Source: CAYMUC01 sp964471865
Lineage (GTDB): Bacteria; Actinomycetota; Acidimicrobiia; Acidimicrobiales; Ilumatobacteraceae
NCBI GenBank assembly: GCA_964471865.1
Contig: CAYYHU010000016.1
Location: forward strand, 1-44,894
DNA: 44,894 bases
Direction: 5' to 3'
Every line of letters begins with the position of its first letter. Positions within the stretch are counted from its first letter, which is position 1. Positions 16,309-24,491 of this stretch are shown here, in pieces. A model generated the notes under the pieces. It was not told the origin of the DNA, searched no databases, and worked only from the letters and a program-made list of their open reading frames with translations. The position numbers were made by a program, and so were the translations under genes.

Positions 16309-17273
16309 GTGCAGCGTCGTCGGCCGCCCCGGTCATGGGGTCATCATCGGGTCCGACCCGGCTTTGAGAGGACCCCGGCCTCGTCACTGGTTCTCGAGCG
16401 AACTCGGGCCCACCTCTCCGACGTGCTCACCCAGCGACCACTGATCCGCTGGGTCGGGGTTGCGGCTTTGGCCTTCATCGCCGCGGTCTCGGTGGCTCGC
16501 TCCCATTCCCGGGCCGAGGCCACGATGCGTTCGTGGGGCGCGACAACCGAGGTGTTCGTAGCCATGGATCCACTCGCCCCCGGAGCACAGATCACCGCGG
16601 CCAACGTTCACCGGGTGCTGCGACCACGCGGCGTCNNNNNNNNNNNNNNNNNNNNNNNNNNNNNNNNNNNNNNNNNNNNNNNNNNNNNNNNNNNNNNNNN
16701 NNNNNNNNNNNNNNNNNNNNNNNNNNNNNNNNNNNCGGAGCACAGATCACCGCGGCCAACGTTCACCGGGTGCTGCGACCACGCGGCGTCGTTCCCGAGA
16801 CCGCGGTCACCACGGCGGCTCTCGGGACGACACTGGTGCGTAGCGTGAGCCGTGGCGACATCCTCGTGGCTGCCGACCTCGACGAAACCCGGTCCGTGGG
16901 AGCTCGGCTCGAGTCGGATCAGGTGGCGCTGGTGATGAGTTCGGGGGGCCTTCCCGTGACTGCCGGCGATCGCGTCGTGATCGTCATTGCGGCCTCGCCG
17001 TCTGTCGATATGGGAACGGCGGATCCCCTGCGCGACCCCTATATGGACGTCCACGGGATCGACGCCAGCGTCCTCGAGGTCGTCGACACCTCCGCGACAG
17101 ACGGGTTCGTCGACTCTCATCCGTCGGTGGTCGTGGCCCTTCCGGCGTCGCAGGGGGCGCGAGTGGCCGCCGCTCAAGGATCGGGACGTTTGAGATTGCT
17201 GCTCGGGGCGCGATCTCAGCGCCAACCGGCAAGCATCACCACACCGACGATCCCAGCAGCCAGCAGTCGATAG
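16309..17273 (+). CDS. SAF-domain (CpaB/RcpC-like) membrane-anchored protein; gap is artificial
   Basis: Begins at GTG 16309 with GGAG six bases upstream. Residues 1-46 are basic, 47-63 form one membrane helix (WVGVAALAFIAAVSVAR), and the rest is extracytoplasmic with a SAF domain (MDPLAPGAQITAANVHRV; LVRSVSRGDILVAADL) and a further domain holding GDRVVIVIAA. CpaB/RcpC proteins with this layout belong to Flp/Tad pilus assembly, but no other pilus gene is near, and SAF proteins next to FmdB genes are common in actinobacteria. The run of N splits the gene, yet 16581-16635 and 16736-16790 are identical; removing one copy plus the N (155 bases) restores a single frame of 269 residues. The end overlaps uppP by 58 bp. 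Confidence 0.8.
16581..16635. repeat. 55-bp contig-end duplicate, copy 1
   Basis: Identical over 55 bases to 16736-16790. The exact 55-base length suggests a de Bruijn graph k-mer overlap, thus an assembly artefact and not a biological repeat. Confidence 0.9.
16636..16735. other. Assembly gap (100 N), really an overlap
   Basis: 100 N between two identical 55-base flanks; the true distance is minus 55 bases. Confidence 0.9.
16736..16790. repeat. 55-bp contig-end duplicate, copy 2
   Basis: Second copy of the contig-end overlap; see the entry at 16581. Confidence 0.9.
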
Positions 17274-18040
17274 ACCACGAAGGGTGCAAAGGATCGGCTG
17301 CGAACGAACCGCAACATCCCCCACACCGCAACAAGTCCCGACCCGGCAGCCGCGAGGATTCCCACGACCATGGCCGCAGCGAGACCCTCGGGAACGCCAT
17401 CCACGATCAGTCCACCCACCTCGAGCACGACAGCCCCGGCGATCACCGGAAGACTCATCAAGAACGCGAACCGTGCCGCGTCGTCACGACGAAGGCCGAT
17501 GACGAGTGCGGCGGCGATCGTGATTCCCGAGCGCGAGGTTCCAGGGTTCAGCGCCAGGATCTGAGCCGCACCGATCGCGATCGCACCGGCGAATCCGAGA
17601 TCGGCGAGGCCCCGATCACCGAGGCGGCGATCCGCCACAGCGAGCACGAGACCGAACACCACGAGCGACACCGCCACGATTCCTGGAGTTCCGAGTTCGG
17701 TCGAGATCCAGTCGCCCGCGAGAACGCCCACGACACCGGCTGGGATCGCTGAGACCAGGATCAACCATCCGAGACGGGCTGACGTCGCGGCATCGGCGTC
17801 GCGCCGCCGGGCCAGCATCGACCTGGCGATCGCGGCGATGTCTCGGTGAAAGTATCCGACCACCGCGACGAGGGTGCCGAGGTGAAGCGCCACATCGAAG
17901 GCCTGTTCGACCTGCGGGTCGCCGATGGGTTCCCATCCCGCCAACCAAGGCACGAGGACCAGATGGCCGCTCGACGAAATCGGAAGAAACTCCGAGAGCC
18001 CTTGGACGATTCCCAGGATCACGGCGTGCAGCAAGGGCAC
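17216..18040 (-). CDS. uppP: Undecaprenyl-diphosphatase
   Basis: 274 residues, a full-length BacA/UppP membrane protein with about eight helices. Both catalytic regions are visible: GLSEFLPISSSGH (Glu17, Ser-rich loop at 22-26) and LNPGTSRSGITI. It removes a phosphate from undecaprenyl diphosphate to recycle the lipid carrier of peptidoglycan synthesis. It lies 10 bp after tldE on the same strand, so it is probably the third gene of tldD-tldE-uppP. Confidence 0.95.
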   Translation of the reverse strand: MPLLHAVILGIVQGLSEFLPISSSGHLVLVPWLAGWEPIGDPQVEQAFDVALHLGTLVAVVGYFHRDIAAIARSMLARRRDADAATSARLGWLILVSAIPAGVVGVLAGDWISTELGTPGIVAVSLVVFGLVLAVADRRLGDRGLADLGFAGAIAIGAAQILALNPGTSRSGITIAAALVIGLRRDDAARFAFLMSLPVIAGAVVLEVGGLIVDGVPEGLAAAMVVGILAAAGSGLVAVWGMLRFVRSRSFAPFVVYRLLAAGIVGVVMLAGWR

Positions 18041-18050
18041 TGCCGAGACC

Positions 18051-19415
18051 TCAGGAACCGCTCATCGTGACATCACCGATCACCAGGCTCAGACCAGCCG
18101 CGCGCATCGGCAGCCATTCGAGATCGCCACCGATCTCGAGGATCCCGAGCAACATCTTCTGAAGAGTGGACGCGATCGTGAATTCGCGCACCGGTTCGGC
18201 CAATGCGCCCGCGCGAATCATCATTCCCGAGGCTCCGGTGGAGAAGTCTCCCGACACCGGATTCACCCCGCTGTGGAGACCTTGGACACTCTGGATGAGC
18301 ACTCCATCGCCGACCCTGGCGATCAACTCCTCCTGAGACCGAGAGCCGGGGGTGAGCGCCAGTGCCAGAGATCCGACACCAGGAGTCGAACGGAAACCAC
18401 CCCGCACTGCGTTACCGGTGCTGACCGTCCCGGCTCGACGAGCCGAATACGACGAATGCACGAAGGATGCGAGTCGACCGTCGTCGATCAAGGTCGTGCG
18501 ACGAGCTGCCAATCCTTCACCGTCCAGATCGGTGGCGGTGTAGGCCCGGGTGTCGGTGGCGTCGTCGACGAGGGTGAGTTCGGGAACCCCCACCATCTCT
18601 CCGAGGCGATCCGCGAAGGGGCTCCTCCCCTTGACGACCGCCTCGCCGTTGAGGGTCGAGGCGATGATCCCGAGGAACTGAGCCGTCACCAAAGGATCGA
18701 GAACCACCGTCACCCGACCACTGCCCGGTTGGCGGGCTCCGAGAAGCCGAGTGGCCCGCTCGACTGCCATATGAGCGGCACGATCCAGATCGAATGCCGA
18801 GGGCGAACGGCCTACCGCCCAGCCAAAGCCCGTTTGGGTTTCGTCGCCATCATCAGCCAGCGTGCCAACTGTCATCGAACACGCGTTTTCACGTCCTGAT
18901 ACGGCGATTCCGGTGGTCGTGGCCACTGCCACTTCGCCCCACCCGTCGTCGTAGTTGGCATCGTCGACCCGAATCCGGGGGTCGAGAGAACGAGTACGAG
19001 CCTCGAGGTCCAAAGCCAGACGAACCTTGTCCTCGGTGGAGGTTGCGGCGAGTTCGTCATTCCAGAGTTCTTGTTCCACCACCGGATGACCATCGGGTTC
19101 GGCCAGACCGGCTGCGGCATCGACGCCTGCGAAACGGCGGTTGTCTCGGGCTTCGGCGAGGACCTCTGCGAATGCCGATTCGGCGAGATCCGCGGCATAT
19201 GCGAAGCCGGTACGTCCCTCGGCGATCACCCGGATTCCGACGCCTTGGCTCTGAGCAGAGACGAAGTGTTCGACCTCGCCTTCGTACACCCGAACCGAGG
19301 TTTCGGCTCCTCGACCGACATAGACCTCGATCTGTTCACCGGGTTCAGCTCGCTCCAGAACCCGCGTCGCGAGTCGAAGGAGGTCGTCGTGGCCGCTGTG
19401 GGCGCTCGTGGTCAT
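18051..19415 (-). CDS. tldE: TldE/PmbA, non-catalytic subunit of TldD-TldE protease
   Basis: 454 residues, the usual PmbA length. Typical parts are EGEVEHFVSAQSQGVGIRVI, VVLDPLVTAQFLGIIASTLNG, GDGVLIQSVQGLHSGVNPVSGDFSTGASG and the closing LPMRAAGLSLVIGDVTMSG. It has no HExxxH motif, as expected for the partner subunit. With TldD it forms a heterodimeric metalloprotease that trims peptides (known from microcin B17 and CcdA). ATG overlaps the tldD stop by 4 bp. No peptide precursor gene is evident nearby. Confidence 0.94.
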   Translation of the reverse strand: MTTSAHSGHDDLLRLATRVLERAEPGEQIEVYVGRGAETSVRVYEGEVEHFVSAQSQGVGIRVIAEGRTGFAYAADLAESAFAEVLAEARDNRRFAGVDAAAGLAEPDGHPVVEQELWNDELAATSTEDKVRLALDLEARTRSLDPRIRVDDANYDDGWGEVAVATTTGIAVSGRENACSMTVGTLADDGDETQTGFGWAVGRSPSAFDLDRAAHMAVERATRLLGARQPGSGRVTVVLDPLVTAQFLGIIASTLNGEAVVKGRSPFADRLGEMVGVPELTLVDDATDTRAYTATDLDGEGLAARRTTLIDDGRLASFVHSSYSARRAGTVSTGNAVRGGFRSTPGVGSLALALTPGSRSQEELIARVGDGVLIQSVQGLHSGVNPVSGDFSTGASGMMIRAGALAEPVREFTIASTLQKMLLGILEIGGDLEWLPMRAAGLSLVIGDVTMSGS

Positions 19416-20803
19416 GTGGCGGTTCCGCCCACGGTGAGCGCAGCCACTCTCAGGGTCGGCTGGCCATCGCCGACGGGAACTCCCTGGCCGTCTTTACCGC
19501 AGGTCCCGGGGTTCCCCATGGCGAAATCGGTTCCGAGGAGATCGATGTCGGCGAGAACCTTGGGGCCGTTGCCGATGAGGTTGCCATCGCGCAACGGTTC
19601 GGTGATCTCTCCGTTTTCGATCAGGTAGGCCTCGGTCATGCCGAACACGAAGTCACCCGTTGCGGTGTTCACACTGCCTCCACCCAACTTGGCGACGTAC
19701 ACACCCCGAGGGGTCGCTCGCACGATGTCGTCGGGATCGGTGTCACCGGCCAACACGTAGGTATTCGTCATGCGCACCATCGGTAAATGCTGGTAACTCT
19801 GTCGGCGGCCATTACCGCTGGGAGACCGGCCTTCTTTCACGGCTCGCAGGTGGTCCCACATGTAGTCGGTCAACACGCCGTTCTCGATCAACACGTTGCG
19901 ACGGGCTCGATGCCCCTCGTCATCGATCCCGATGGCGCCCCACTCCCCCGTCATCGTGCCGTCGTCGACGAGAGTCACGAGTTCCGACGCGACACGCTCG
20001 CCGCGGCGACCGGCGTACACACTGGCCCCCTTGGCCACGAGGTCGGCTTCGAGCCCATGTCCACAGGCCTCATGGAACAACACGCCGCCACTGCCCTGAC
20101 GGATCACCACCGGCATCGTTCCACTCGGCGCCGGACGGGCTCGCAGTTTCACGAGAGCGCGTTGTGCAGCCGAGCGGGTCAGTTCATCGATGTCGTGATC
20201 CTCGACGAGTTCGAATCCAACGGTGTGCCCCAAGGAATCGGCACCGGTCTGTAGACCCGTATCGCCCTGAGCCACGACGTTCACCCTCACCAGAGTGCGG
20301 ACCTGCTCGTCCTCGGCATGGACTCCCTCGCTGGTCGCGACCAGGATCCGACGACGGGCCTCGGACCATCCCGCCGACACCTGCACGACCGCACCGGATT
20401 CGCTACGCGCCACCTCGTCGATGCGCTCCAACAAGGCGACCTTCACGGCGGTGTCGACATCTTCGGGCGCGATCCGAATCGGGGGACGGGACGCACGTTC
20501 GCTGTCGCCAAGTGCCACGGTACGGGCCCCGCCAGCACCGCCGCGTGCCGCGGCCGATGCCGCTTGCGCAGCCGCGATCAGACCGGCTTCGGTGAGATCA
20601 GCGGTGTGAGCGAAGCCTGTGGTGCCACCTGCGATCACCCGGATCCCCGCGCCGCGATCTCGGCCGCTCGCCACCTGCTCGACCCGACCGTCATCGAGTC
20701 CCACCCCCCGAGACCGTTTGTCCTCGGCGAAGATTTCGGCGAACTCGCCTCCGTGGCGAAGACTCTCGGTCAGGACCCGTTCCAGGACGTCACGGTCGAT
20801 CAT
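19412..20803 (-). CDS. tldD: TldD, metalloprotease subunit
   Basis: 463 residues from ATG 20803 (MIDRDVLERV). The zinc-binding HEACGH (HExxxH) is present, with LVTLVDDGTMTGEWGAIGIDDEG, YEYL-type start replaced by MWDHLRAVKEG, and the C-terminal GTCGKDGQGVPVGDGQP and TVGG motifs. It is the catalytic half of TldD-TldE. A longer in-frame reading exists but runs through the divergent thioesterase gene. The -10 box TATCGT (reverse strand 20811-20816) ends 7 bases before the ATG and supports this start. Confidence 0.94.
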   Translation of the reverse strand: MIDRDVLERVLTESLRHGGEFAEIFAEDKRSRGVGLDDGRVEQVASGRDRGAGIRVIAGGTTGFAHTADLTEAGLIAAAQAASAAARGGAGGARTVALGDSERASRPPIRIAPEDVDTAVKVALLERIDEVARSESGAVVQVSAGWSEARRRILVATSEGVHAEDEQVRTLVRVNVVAQGDTGLQTGADSLGHTVGFELVEDHDIDELTRSAAQRALVKLRARPAPSGTMPVVIRQGSGGVLFHEACGHGLEADLVAKGASVYAGRRGERVASELVTLVDDGTMTGEWGAIGIDDEGHRARRNVLIENGVLTDYMWDHLRAVKEGRSPSGNGRRQSYQHLPMVRMTNTYVLAGDTDPDDIVRATPRGVYVAKLGGGSVNTATGDFVFGMTEAYLIENGEITEPLRDGNLIGNGPKVLADIDLLGTDFAMGNPGTCGKDGQGVPVGDGQPTLRVAALTVGGTAT

Positions 20804-20810
20804 GACGTCG

Positions 20811-20816
20811 ACGATA
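20811..20816 (-). promoter_or_regulatory. -10 box TATCGT, leaderless start of tldD
   Basis: Minus-strand TATCGT with a 7-base spacer to the tldD ATG and no Shine-Dalgarno sequence. Confidence 0.45.
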
Positions 20817-20894
20817 TCGGCCCTACAGCCTGGGCCCGGATGCAGTCCCCGTACGCGGTTTCGATTTCGGTGGTGCTCGCGGCGATCACGGGCG

Positions 20895-20900
20895 TAACCT
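20895..20900 (+). promoter_or_regulatory. -10 box TAACCT, leaderless start of thioesterase
   Basis: TAACCT ends 8 bases before the GTG at 20909. Confidence 0.45.
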
Positions 20901-20908
20901 GACACCCC

Positions 20909-21286
20909 GTGGCCATCGAACCGGGACTCCGTGGCGAGGTGACGATGGTGGTGGGCGATGCCGATACGGCCATCGCTTTGGGATCGGGAGATGTCGCCGT
21001 TTTGGGCACTCCGCGGGTCGTGGCACTCGTCGAGCAGGCCGCGATCGAAGCGCTGCGGGGGGCGGTGACCGAAGGACACACCACGGTGGGAATGCGAGTG
21101 CAACTCGACCACCTCCGACCCACCGGTGTGGGTATTCGGGTGACCGCAGATGCTGTTCTCGAACGCATCGAGGGTCGACGTCTCGTGTTCACGGTCTCAG
21201 TGAACGATCCGCGAGGCCTCGTCGCGGCAGGGCGCGTGACGCGGGTGTTGGTCGACCCCGAACGCTTCCTCGACAAGTCGCGCTGA
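20909..21286 (+). CDS. FlK-like hotdog-fold thioesterase
   Basis: 125 residues, one hotdog domain. Thr34, Glu42 and His68 (LGTPRVVALVEQ and QLDHLRPTGVG) occupy the places of Thr42, Glu50 and His76 of fluoroacetyl-CoA thioesterase FlK, each shifted by eight. FlK cleaves fluoroacetyl-CoA, but most family members are general acyl-CoA thioesterases of unknown substrate. It is monocistronic, divergent from tldD by 105 bp. Confidence 0.82.
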   Translation: MAIEPGLRGEVTMVVGDADTAIALGSGDVAVLGTPRVVALVEQAAIEALRGAVTEGHTTVGMRVQLDHLRPTGVGIRVTADAVLERIEGRRLVFTVSVNDPRGLVAAGRVTRVLVDPERFLDKSR

Positions 21287-21367
21287 CGCACCCCTCCATC
21301 ACCTCGACGACGTCGAGCATCCCGTCGGCGTCCCGCTCGAGGCCTCAGACCCGGCGTGATGCCCCAG

Positions 21368-21415
21368 ATCCGAGACACCTCGGACCCGCGACATCTCAGA
21401 CCCGAGACATCTCAG
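21368..21415. repeat. Three tandem 16-bp repeats at a convergent gene junction
   Basis: Copies are ATCCGAGACACCTCGG (21368-21383), ACCCGCGACATCTCAG (21384-21399) and ACCCGAGACATCTCAG (21400-21415). Copies 2 and 3 differ at one base. Each carries the small palindromic core GAGACATCTC or a variant. They fill the junction between the thioesterase and the ThDP enzyme; the last copy includes that gene's stop codon. The rest of the 125-bp spacer shows nothing else. Confidence 0.7.
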
Positions 21416-23052
21416 GCCAGATTCGAACTGCGCGGGTAGACGTCACCGGGATCGGTGATCACGTTCACGAGGTACGGCACACCAGATGCCAAGGCCCGAT
21501 CGAGCGCCGGCCCGATCTGACCGGGATCGCGCACGATCTCACCGGCACCACCCAAGGCCGTGACCACCTCGTCATAGCGACATTCGGGCTGCAGATCACA
21601 GGCCACATCCCATCCATAGATGGCCTGCATCGGATGCTTCTCGAGACCCCAGATGCCGTTGTTCCCCACGATCATCACCACCGGGAGTCGATGGCGGACC
21701 AAGGTGTCGACATCGAGCAACGAGAATCCGGCTGCACCGTCGCCGAGCAGTGCCACGACGGGGCTCGAGGGCCGCGTGACGGCTCCAGCGAGGGCATAAC
21801 CCATCCCGTTGCCCAGACAGCCATAGGGGCCGGTGTCCAACCAGCCTCCGGGTCGTGGCACCTCGACGAACTTTCCCGCGTAACTCGCGAAATCACCCCC
21901 ATCACAGATCACCACCGAATCCGGCGTCAACCGGCGAGCGAGCTCGCCATAGACGCGAGCGGGAGCGATCGGATCCGCCGAAGACGCCATGAGTTCCCGA
22001 TCCTCATGAGTGGCGCGGGTTTCGAGATCCCGAAGACGCTCCATCCACGCTGAATGTGACGCTCCAGGAGAGCACCGAGCGAGTTCGCGCATCGTGACGG
22101 CGAGATCGCCCACGATCGTGTCGACATCGATATGGCGAGCCCGTTGGCTTTCGGCGTCCACGAGATGCACGACCTCGGCATCTCCGAAGGATCCGAATCC
22201 CAACCGGAAGTCGAGAGGCGTTCCGGCAACGACGACGAGATCAGCCTCACGAGACAACATCCGTCGGGTACGCGAAAACGCGCACCGATGATCGGGGGCC
22301 AAGAGCCCACGCCCCAAACCATTTGCGAAACAGGGAAGATCGACATGCTCCACGAGTTCGGTCAGTGCTTCCCAGGCCCCCGCCCAGTACACGTCACTTC
22401 CCACGATGATCGCTGGACGCTGCGCGGCAACGAGGCGCTGTGCCACCCGGGCGATGCTCTCGGGGTCCGCCGAGACGATCTCGGGTGGGGAGACCGCCAC
22501 CTGGGGTCGCGGTACGGGCGCGAACACGTCGAGGGGAAAGTCCGCGAAGACCGGACCCCGATGCGGAGCCATCGCCGTTGCCACGAGATCGGCGATCTCG
22601 AGTGATCCGGACTCGGCATCGGTGATCGTGCGTGCCGCTTTGGTCACCGGAGCGAGCAACGGCACGTGATCAAGTTCTTGAAGCGATCCTGAACCCCACC
22701 GCATCTGTGGTGCCCGCCCCCCGAGCACCACGAGGGGGGAACCGTTGAAATGGGCCGAGGTCACCGCCGAGATCCCATTGGTGATACCCGGTCCCGCGGT
22801 CAGCGCCGCCAGTCCAGGCCGCCGAGTCAACTTGGCATACGCCTCAGCTGCGAAGGTGGCCGTCTGTTCATGTCGGGTGTCCACGATGGCCATGCCGAGA
22901 TCGCGAGCCGCTTCGTACAGCGGCCAGATATGGCCGCCGTTGAGGGTGAACATCACATCGGTACCCACTGATGTCAGCGCCGCGACCGCACCATGACCGA
23001 CGTGGCCCATCAAAGATTCGGCCTCGGGCTCGACTGGTCGCGATGTGCTCAC
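21412..23052 (-). CDS. ThDP-dependent acetolactate synthase-like enzyme (IlvG-like)
   Basis: 546 residues with the three-domain layout of the acetolactate synthase/oxalyl-CoA decarboxylase family. The cofactor-activating Glu62 lies in DTRHEQTATFAAEAYAK, and the ThDP/magnesium motif starts GDGAAGFSLLD and ends with NN (IVGNNGIWGL). It resembles the IlvG paralogues of mycobacteria, whose role is not settled; it is not the main IlvB because no regulatory subunit gene follows. Cytoplasmic, monocistronic, ending in the 16-bp repeats. Confidence 0.82.
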   Translation of the reverse strand: MSTSRPVEPEAESLMGHVGHGAVAALTSVGTDVMFTLNGGHIWPLYEAARDLGMAIVDTRHEQTATFAAEAYAKLTRRPGLAALTAGPGITNGISAVTSAHFNGSPLVVLGGRAPQMRWGSGSLQELDHVPLLAPVTKAARTITDAESGSLEIADLVATAMAPHRGPVFADFPLDVFAPVPRPQVAVSPPEIVSADPESIARVAQRLVAAQRPAIIVGSDVYWAGAWEALTELVEHVDLPCFANGLGRGLLAPDHRCAFSRTRRMLSREADLVVVAGTPLDFRLGFGSFGDAEVVHLVDAESQRARHIDVDTIVGDLAVTMRELARCSPGASHSAWMERLRDLETRATHEDRELMASSADPIAPARVYGELARRLTPDSVVICDGGDFASYAGKFVEVPRPGGWLDTGPYGCLGNGMGYALAGAVTRPSSPVVALLGDGAAGFSLLDVDTLVRHRLPVVMIVGNNGIWGLEKHPMQAIYGWDVACDLQPECRYDEVVTALGGAGEIVRDPGQIGPALDRALASGVPYLVNVITDPGDVYPRSSNLA

Positions 23053-23124
23053 GTGACCAGCCTGTCAGACCTTCGGACCGACCGAAAGCGTCCAAGGGGT
23101 CCCCCATCGGTGCGCCAGGTGTCC

Positions 23125-23130
23125 TACGAT
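23125..23130 (+). promoter_or_regulatory. -10 box TACGAT, leaderless start of PAP2 gene
   Basis: TACGAT ends 8 bases before GTG 23139, which therefore seems the better start than the ATG at 23157. Confidence 0.45.
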
Positions 23131-23138
23131 TCCGACCC

Positions 23139-24050
23139 GTGTCGAATCAGGCGGTGATGGAACCCCTCGCGGTTCCACAACGTACCCACCGTCACCGGTG
23201 GTGGAAAGAGGCCCTCCTCGTGGTGGGCTTCTACACCATCTACACCTTGGTTCGGAACCAGTTCGGCTCGCAGCGTCTCGCCAACGACGGGGTCCCGGAA
23301 CAGGCATTCAACAACGCCATGCGCGTCATCCGGTGGGAACGCTCATTGGGGCTGTACCACGAAGAGACACTGCAGGATTGGTTCCTCGAGTGGCCGATCT
23401 GGATGATCCGGTTCTGGAACGCCTTCTACGGAACCGCTCATTTCATCGTGACGATCGCAGTGTTCGTGCTGTTGTTTCGCAAACGTCCCGATGTCTTCGC
23501 GCTCTGGCGCAACGCACTGGCGATCATGACGGCGTTGGCTCTGGTGGGCTTTTCGTTCTTTCCGGTCATGCCTCCCCGACTCCTCGACGAACCCTGTCCG
23601 CCCGAGGCCTACGGAGGTGCGTGCATCCCGACGGCGATGAGGGGCGTGGATTTCGACGACGAAATCCAGGACTTCGGTTTCGTCGACACTCTCGCGGAGC
23701 GCGGTGGACTGTGGAACTTCGACTCGGGCGGGATCGCGTCGGTCTCGAACCAGTACGCGGCGATGCCAAGTCTCCACATCGGCTGGGCGACATGGTGCGC
23801 GTTTGCGATGTGGCCTTTGGCCCGAAGGCGTTGGGTGCGCATCGCAGTACTCGCATACCCCTTGGCGACGTTGTGGTGCATCCTCGTGACCGCGAACCAT
23901 TTCTGGCTCGACGGCGTGGGCGGCCAGGTGGTGTTCCTCCTGGGGTTCCTCGGAGGGTGGGGACTCCATGAATGGAACCAGCGCCGCCTCGATCGGCGCG
24001 AACTCGAACGCCTCGGGGTCGCCGATCCGGATCGTCTCGCCAACACCTGA
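23139..24050 (+). CDS. PAP2-superfamily membrane protein (AUR1-like)
   Basis: 303 residues from GTG 23139. Six or so membrane helices are visible, and the two PAP2 motifs are SLHIGWATW and NHFWLDGVGG. The layout (RNQFGSQRL, then VIRWERSLGLYHE early on) is that of the PAP2_3 or inositol-phosphotransferase-like group. Such proteins move or remove lipid phosphate head groups at the membrane. An ATG 18 bases further in is the alternative start. The cstR promoter begins 7 bp after its stop, so it is not part of that unit. Confidence 0.8.
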   Translation: MSNQAVMEPLAVPQRTHRHRWWKEALLVVGFYTIYTLVRNQFGSQRLANDGVPEQAFNNAMRVIRWERSLGLYHEETLQDWFLEWPIWMIRFWNAFYGTAHFIVTIAVFVLLFRKRPDVFALWRNALAIMTALALVGFSFFPVMPPRLLDEPCPPEAYGGACIPTAMRGVDFDDEIQDFGFVDTLAERGGLWNFDSGGIASVSNQYAAMPSLHIGWATWCAFAMWPLARRRWVRIAVLAYPLATLWCILVTANHFWLDGVGGQVVFLLGFLGGWGLHEWNQRRLDRRELERLGVADPDRLANT

Positions 24051-24057
24051 TCATAGG

Positions 24058-24086
24058 TTGCACCCTTATACCCCCAGGGGTATAGT
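24058..24086 (+). promoter_or_regulatory. CstR/CsoR-type promoter-operator of cstR
   Basis: TTGCAC (24058-24063), 17-bp spacer, TATAGT (24081-24086). The palindrome TATACCCC-CA-GGGGTATA (24067-24084) lies in the spacer and overlaps the -10 box. Its 16-bp core is the exact reverse complement of the operator at 5873-5888, placed at the same distance from the -10. Autoregulation of cstR is expected. Confidence 0.82.
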
Positions 24087-24116
24087 GAGTCCACGTTCGG
24101 CCGAAAGGAGCCCATC

Positions 24117-24386
24117 GTGGAACTACCTCCCGATCTCGTGAGTGATCTCACGAAACGTCTGCGCCGTATCGAAGGCCAAGTTCGCGGCATCCAATCGATG
24201 CTTCAAGACGGCCGCGACTGCAAGACGGTGGTGGCTCAGATCTCAGCGGCAAGCGCGGCCATGGACCAGGTGGGCTTCAAGTTGCTCGCCTCGGGACTCG
24301 CGAGTTGCCTCACCGATCCCGAGCGTGCCGCCGAATCCGGTTTCGATCTCGATGAGGTCGAGCGCCTGTTTCTCAAACTCGCCTGA
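24117..24386 (+). CDS. cstR: CstR-like persulfide-sensing repressor (DUF156/CsoR family)
   Basis: 89 residues, all-helical DUF156 protein (RLRRIEGQVRGIQSML). The sensing cysteines are Cys35 (GRDC) and Cys64 (LASC). CsoR copper sensors use Cys-His-Cys; here the His position holds Gly60, so it cannot bind Cu(I) in the CsoR way, whereas CstR uses just the two cysteines, which form di- to tetrasulfide links with sulfane sulfur and release DNA. GTG start with AAAGGAG six bases upstream. Its operator sits just upstream, and the next gene encodes the CstB-like enzyme. Confidence 0.88.
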   Translation: MELPPDLVSDLTKRLRRIEGQVRGIQSMLQDGRDCKTVVAQISAASAAMDQVGFKLLASGLASCLTDPERAAESGFDLDEVERLFLKLA

Positions 24387-24491
24387 GTTCTCGATCTCAC
24401 GCCACTCCTCGTGGGAACTCTGCGATCGGCGGCGATCGCGATCTCCACTCCCTGTCCGAAGTTCCCCCTAAGCGCACCTCAGGAGACGATC

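Noticed and set aside
16043..16387. Acidic Asp/Glu/Pro-rich minus-strand frame opposite the Ruc-like tail
   Set aside because: The Asp/Glu run is merely the reverse complement of the Ser-codon repeat.
16581..16790. Direct repeat suggesting duplication or transposon target site
   Set aside because: Identical 55-base copies exactly flank an N run; this is contig-end overlap.
21368..21415. CRISPR array
   Set aside because: The units are adjacent with no spacers and only three copies; no cas gene is present.
24117..24386. Copper-sensing CsoR for the CopC-CopD gene
   Set aside because: The His ligand is missing, the operator is found only at sulfur genes in this window, and no such palindrome lies near the copper gene.
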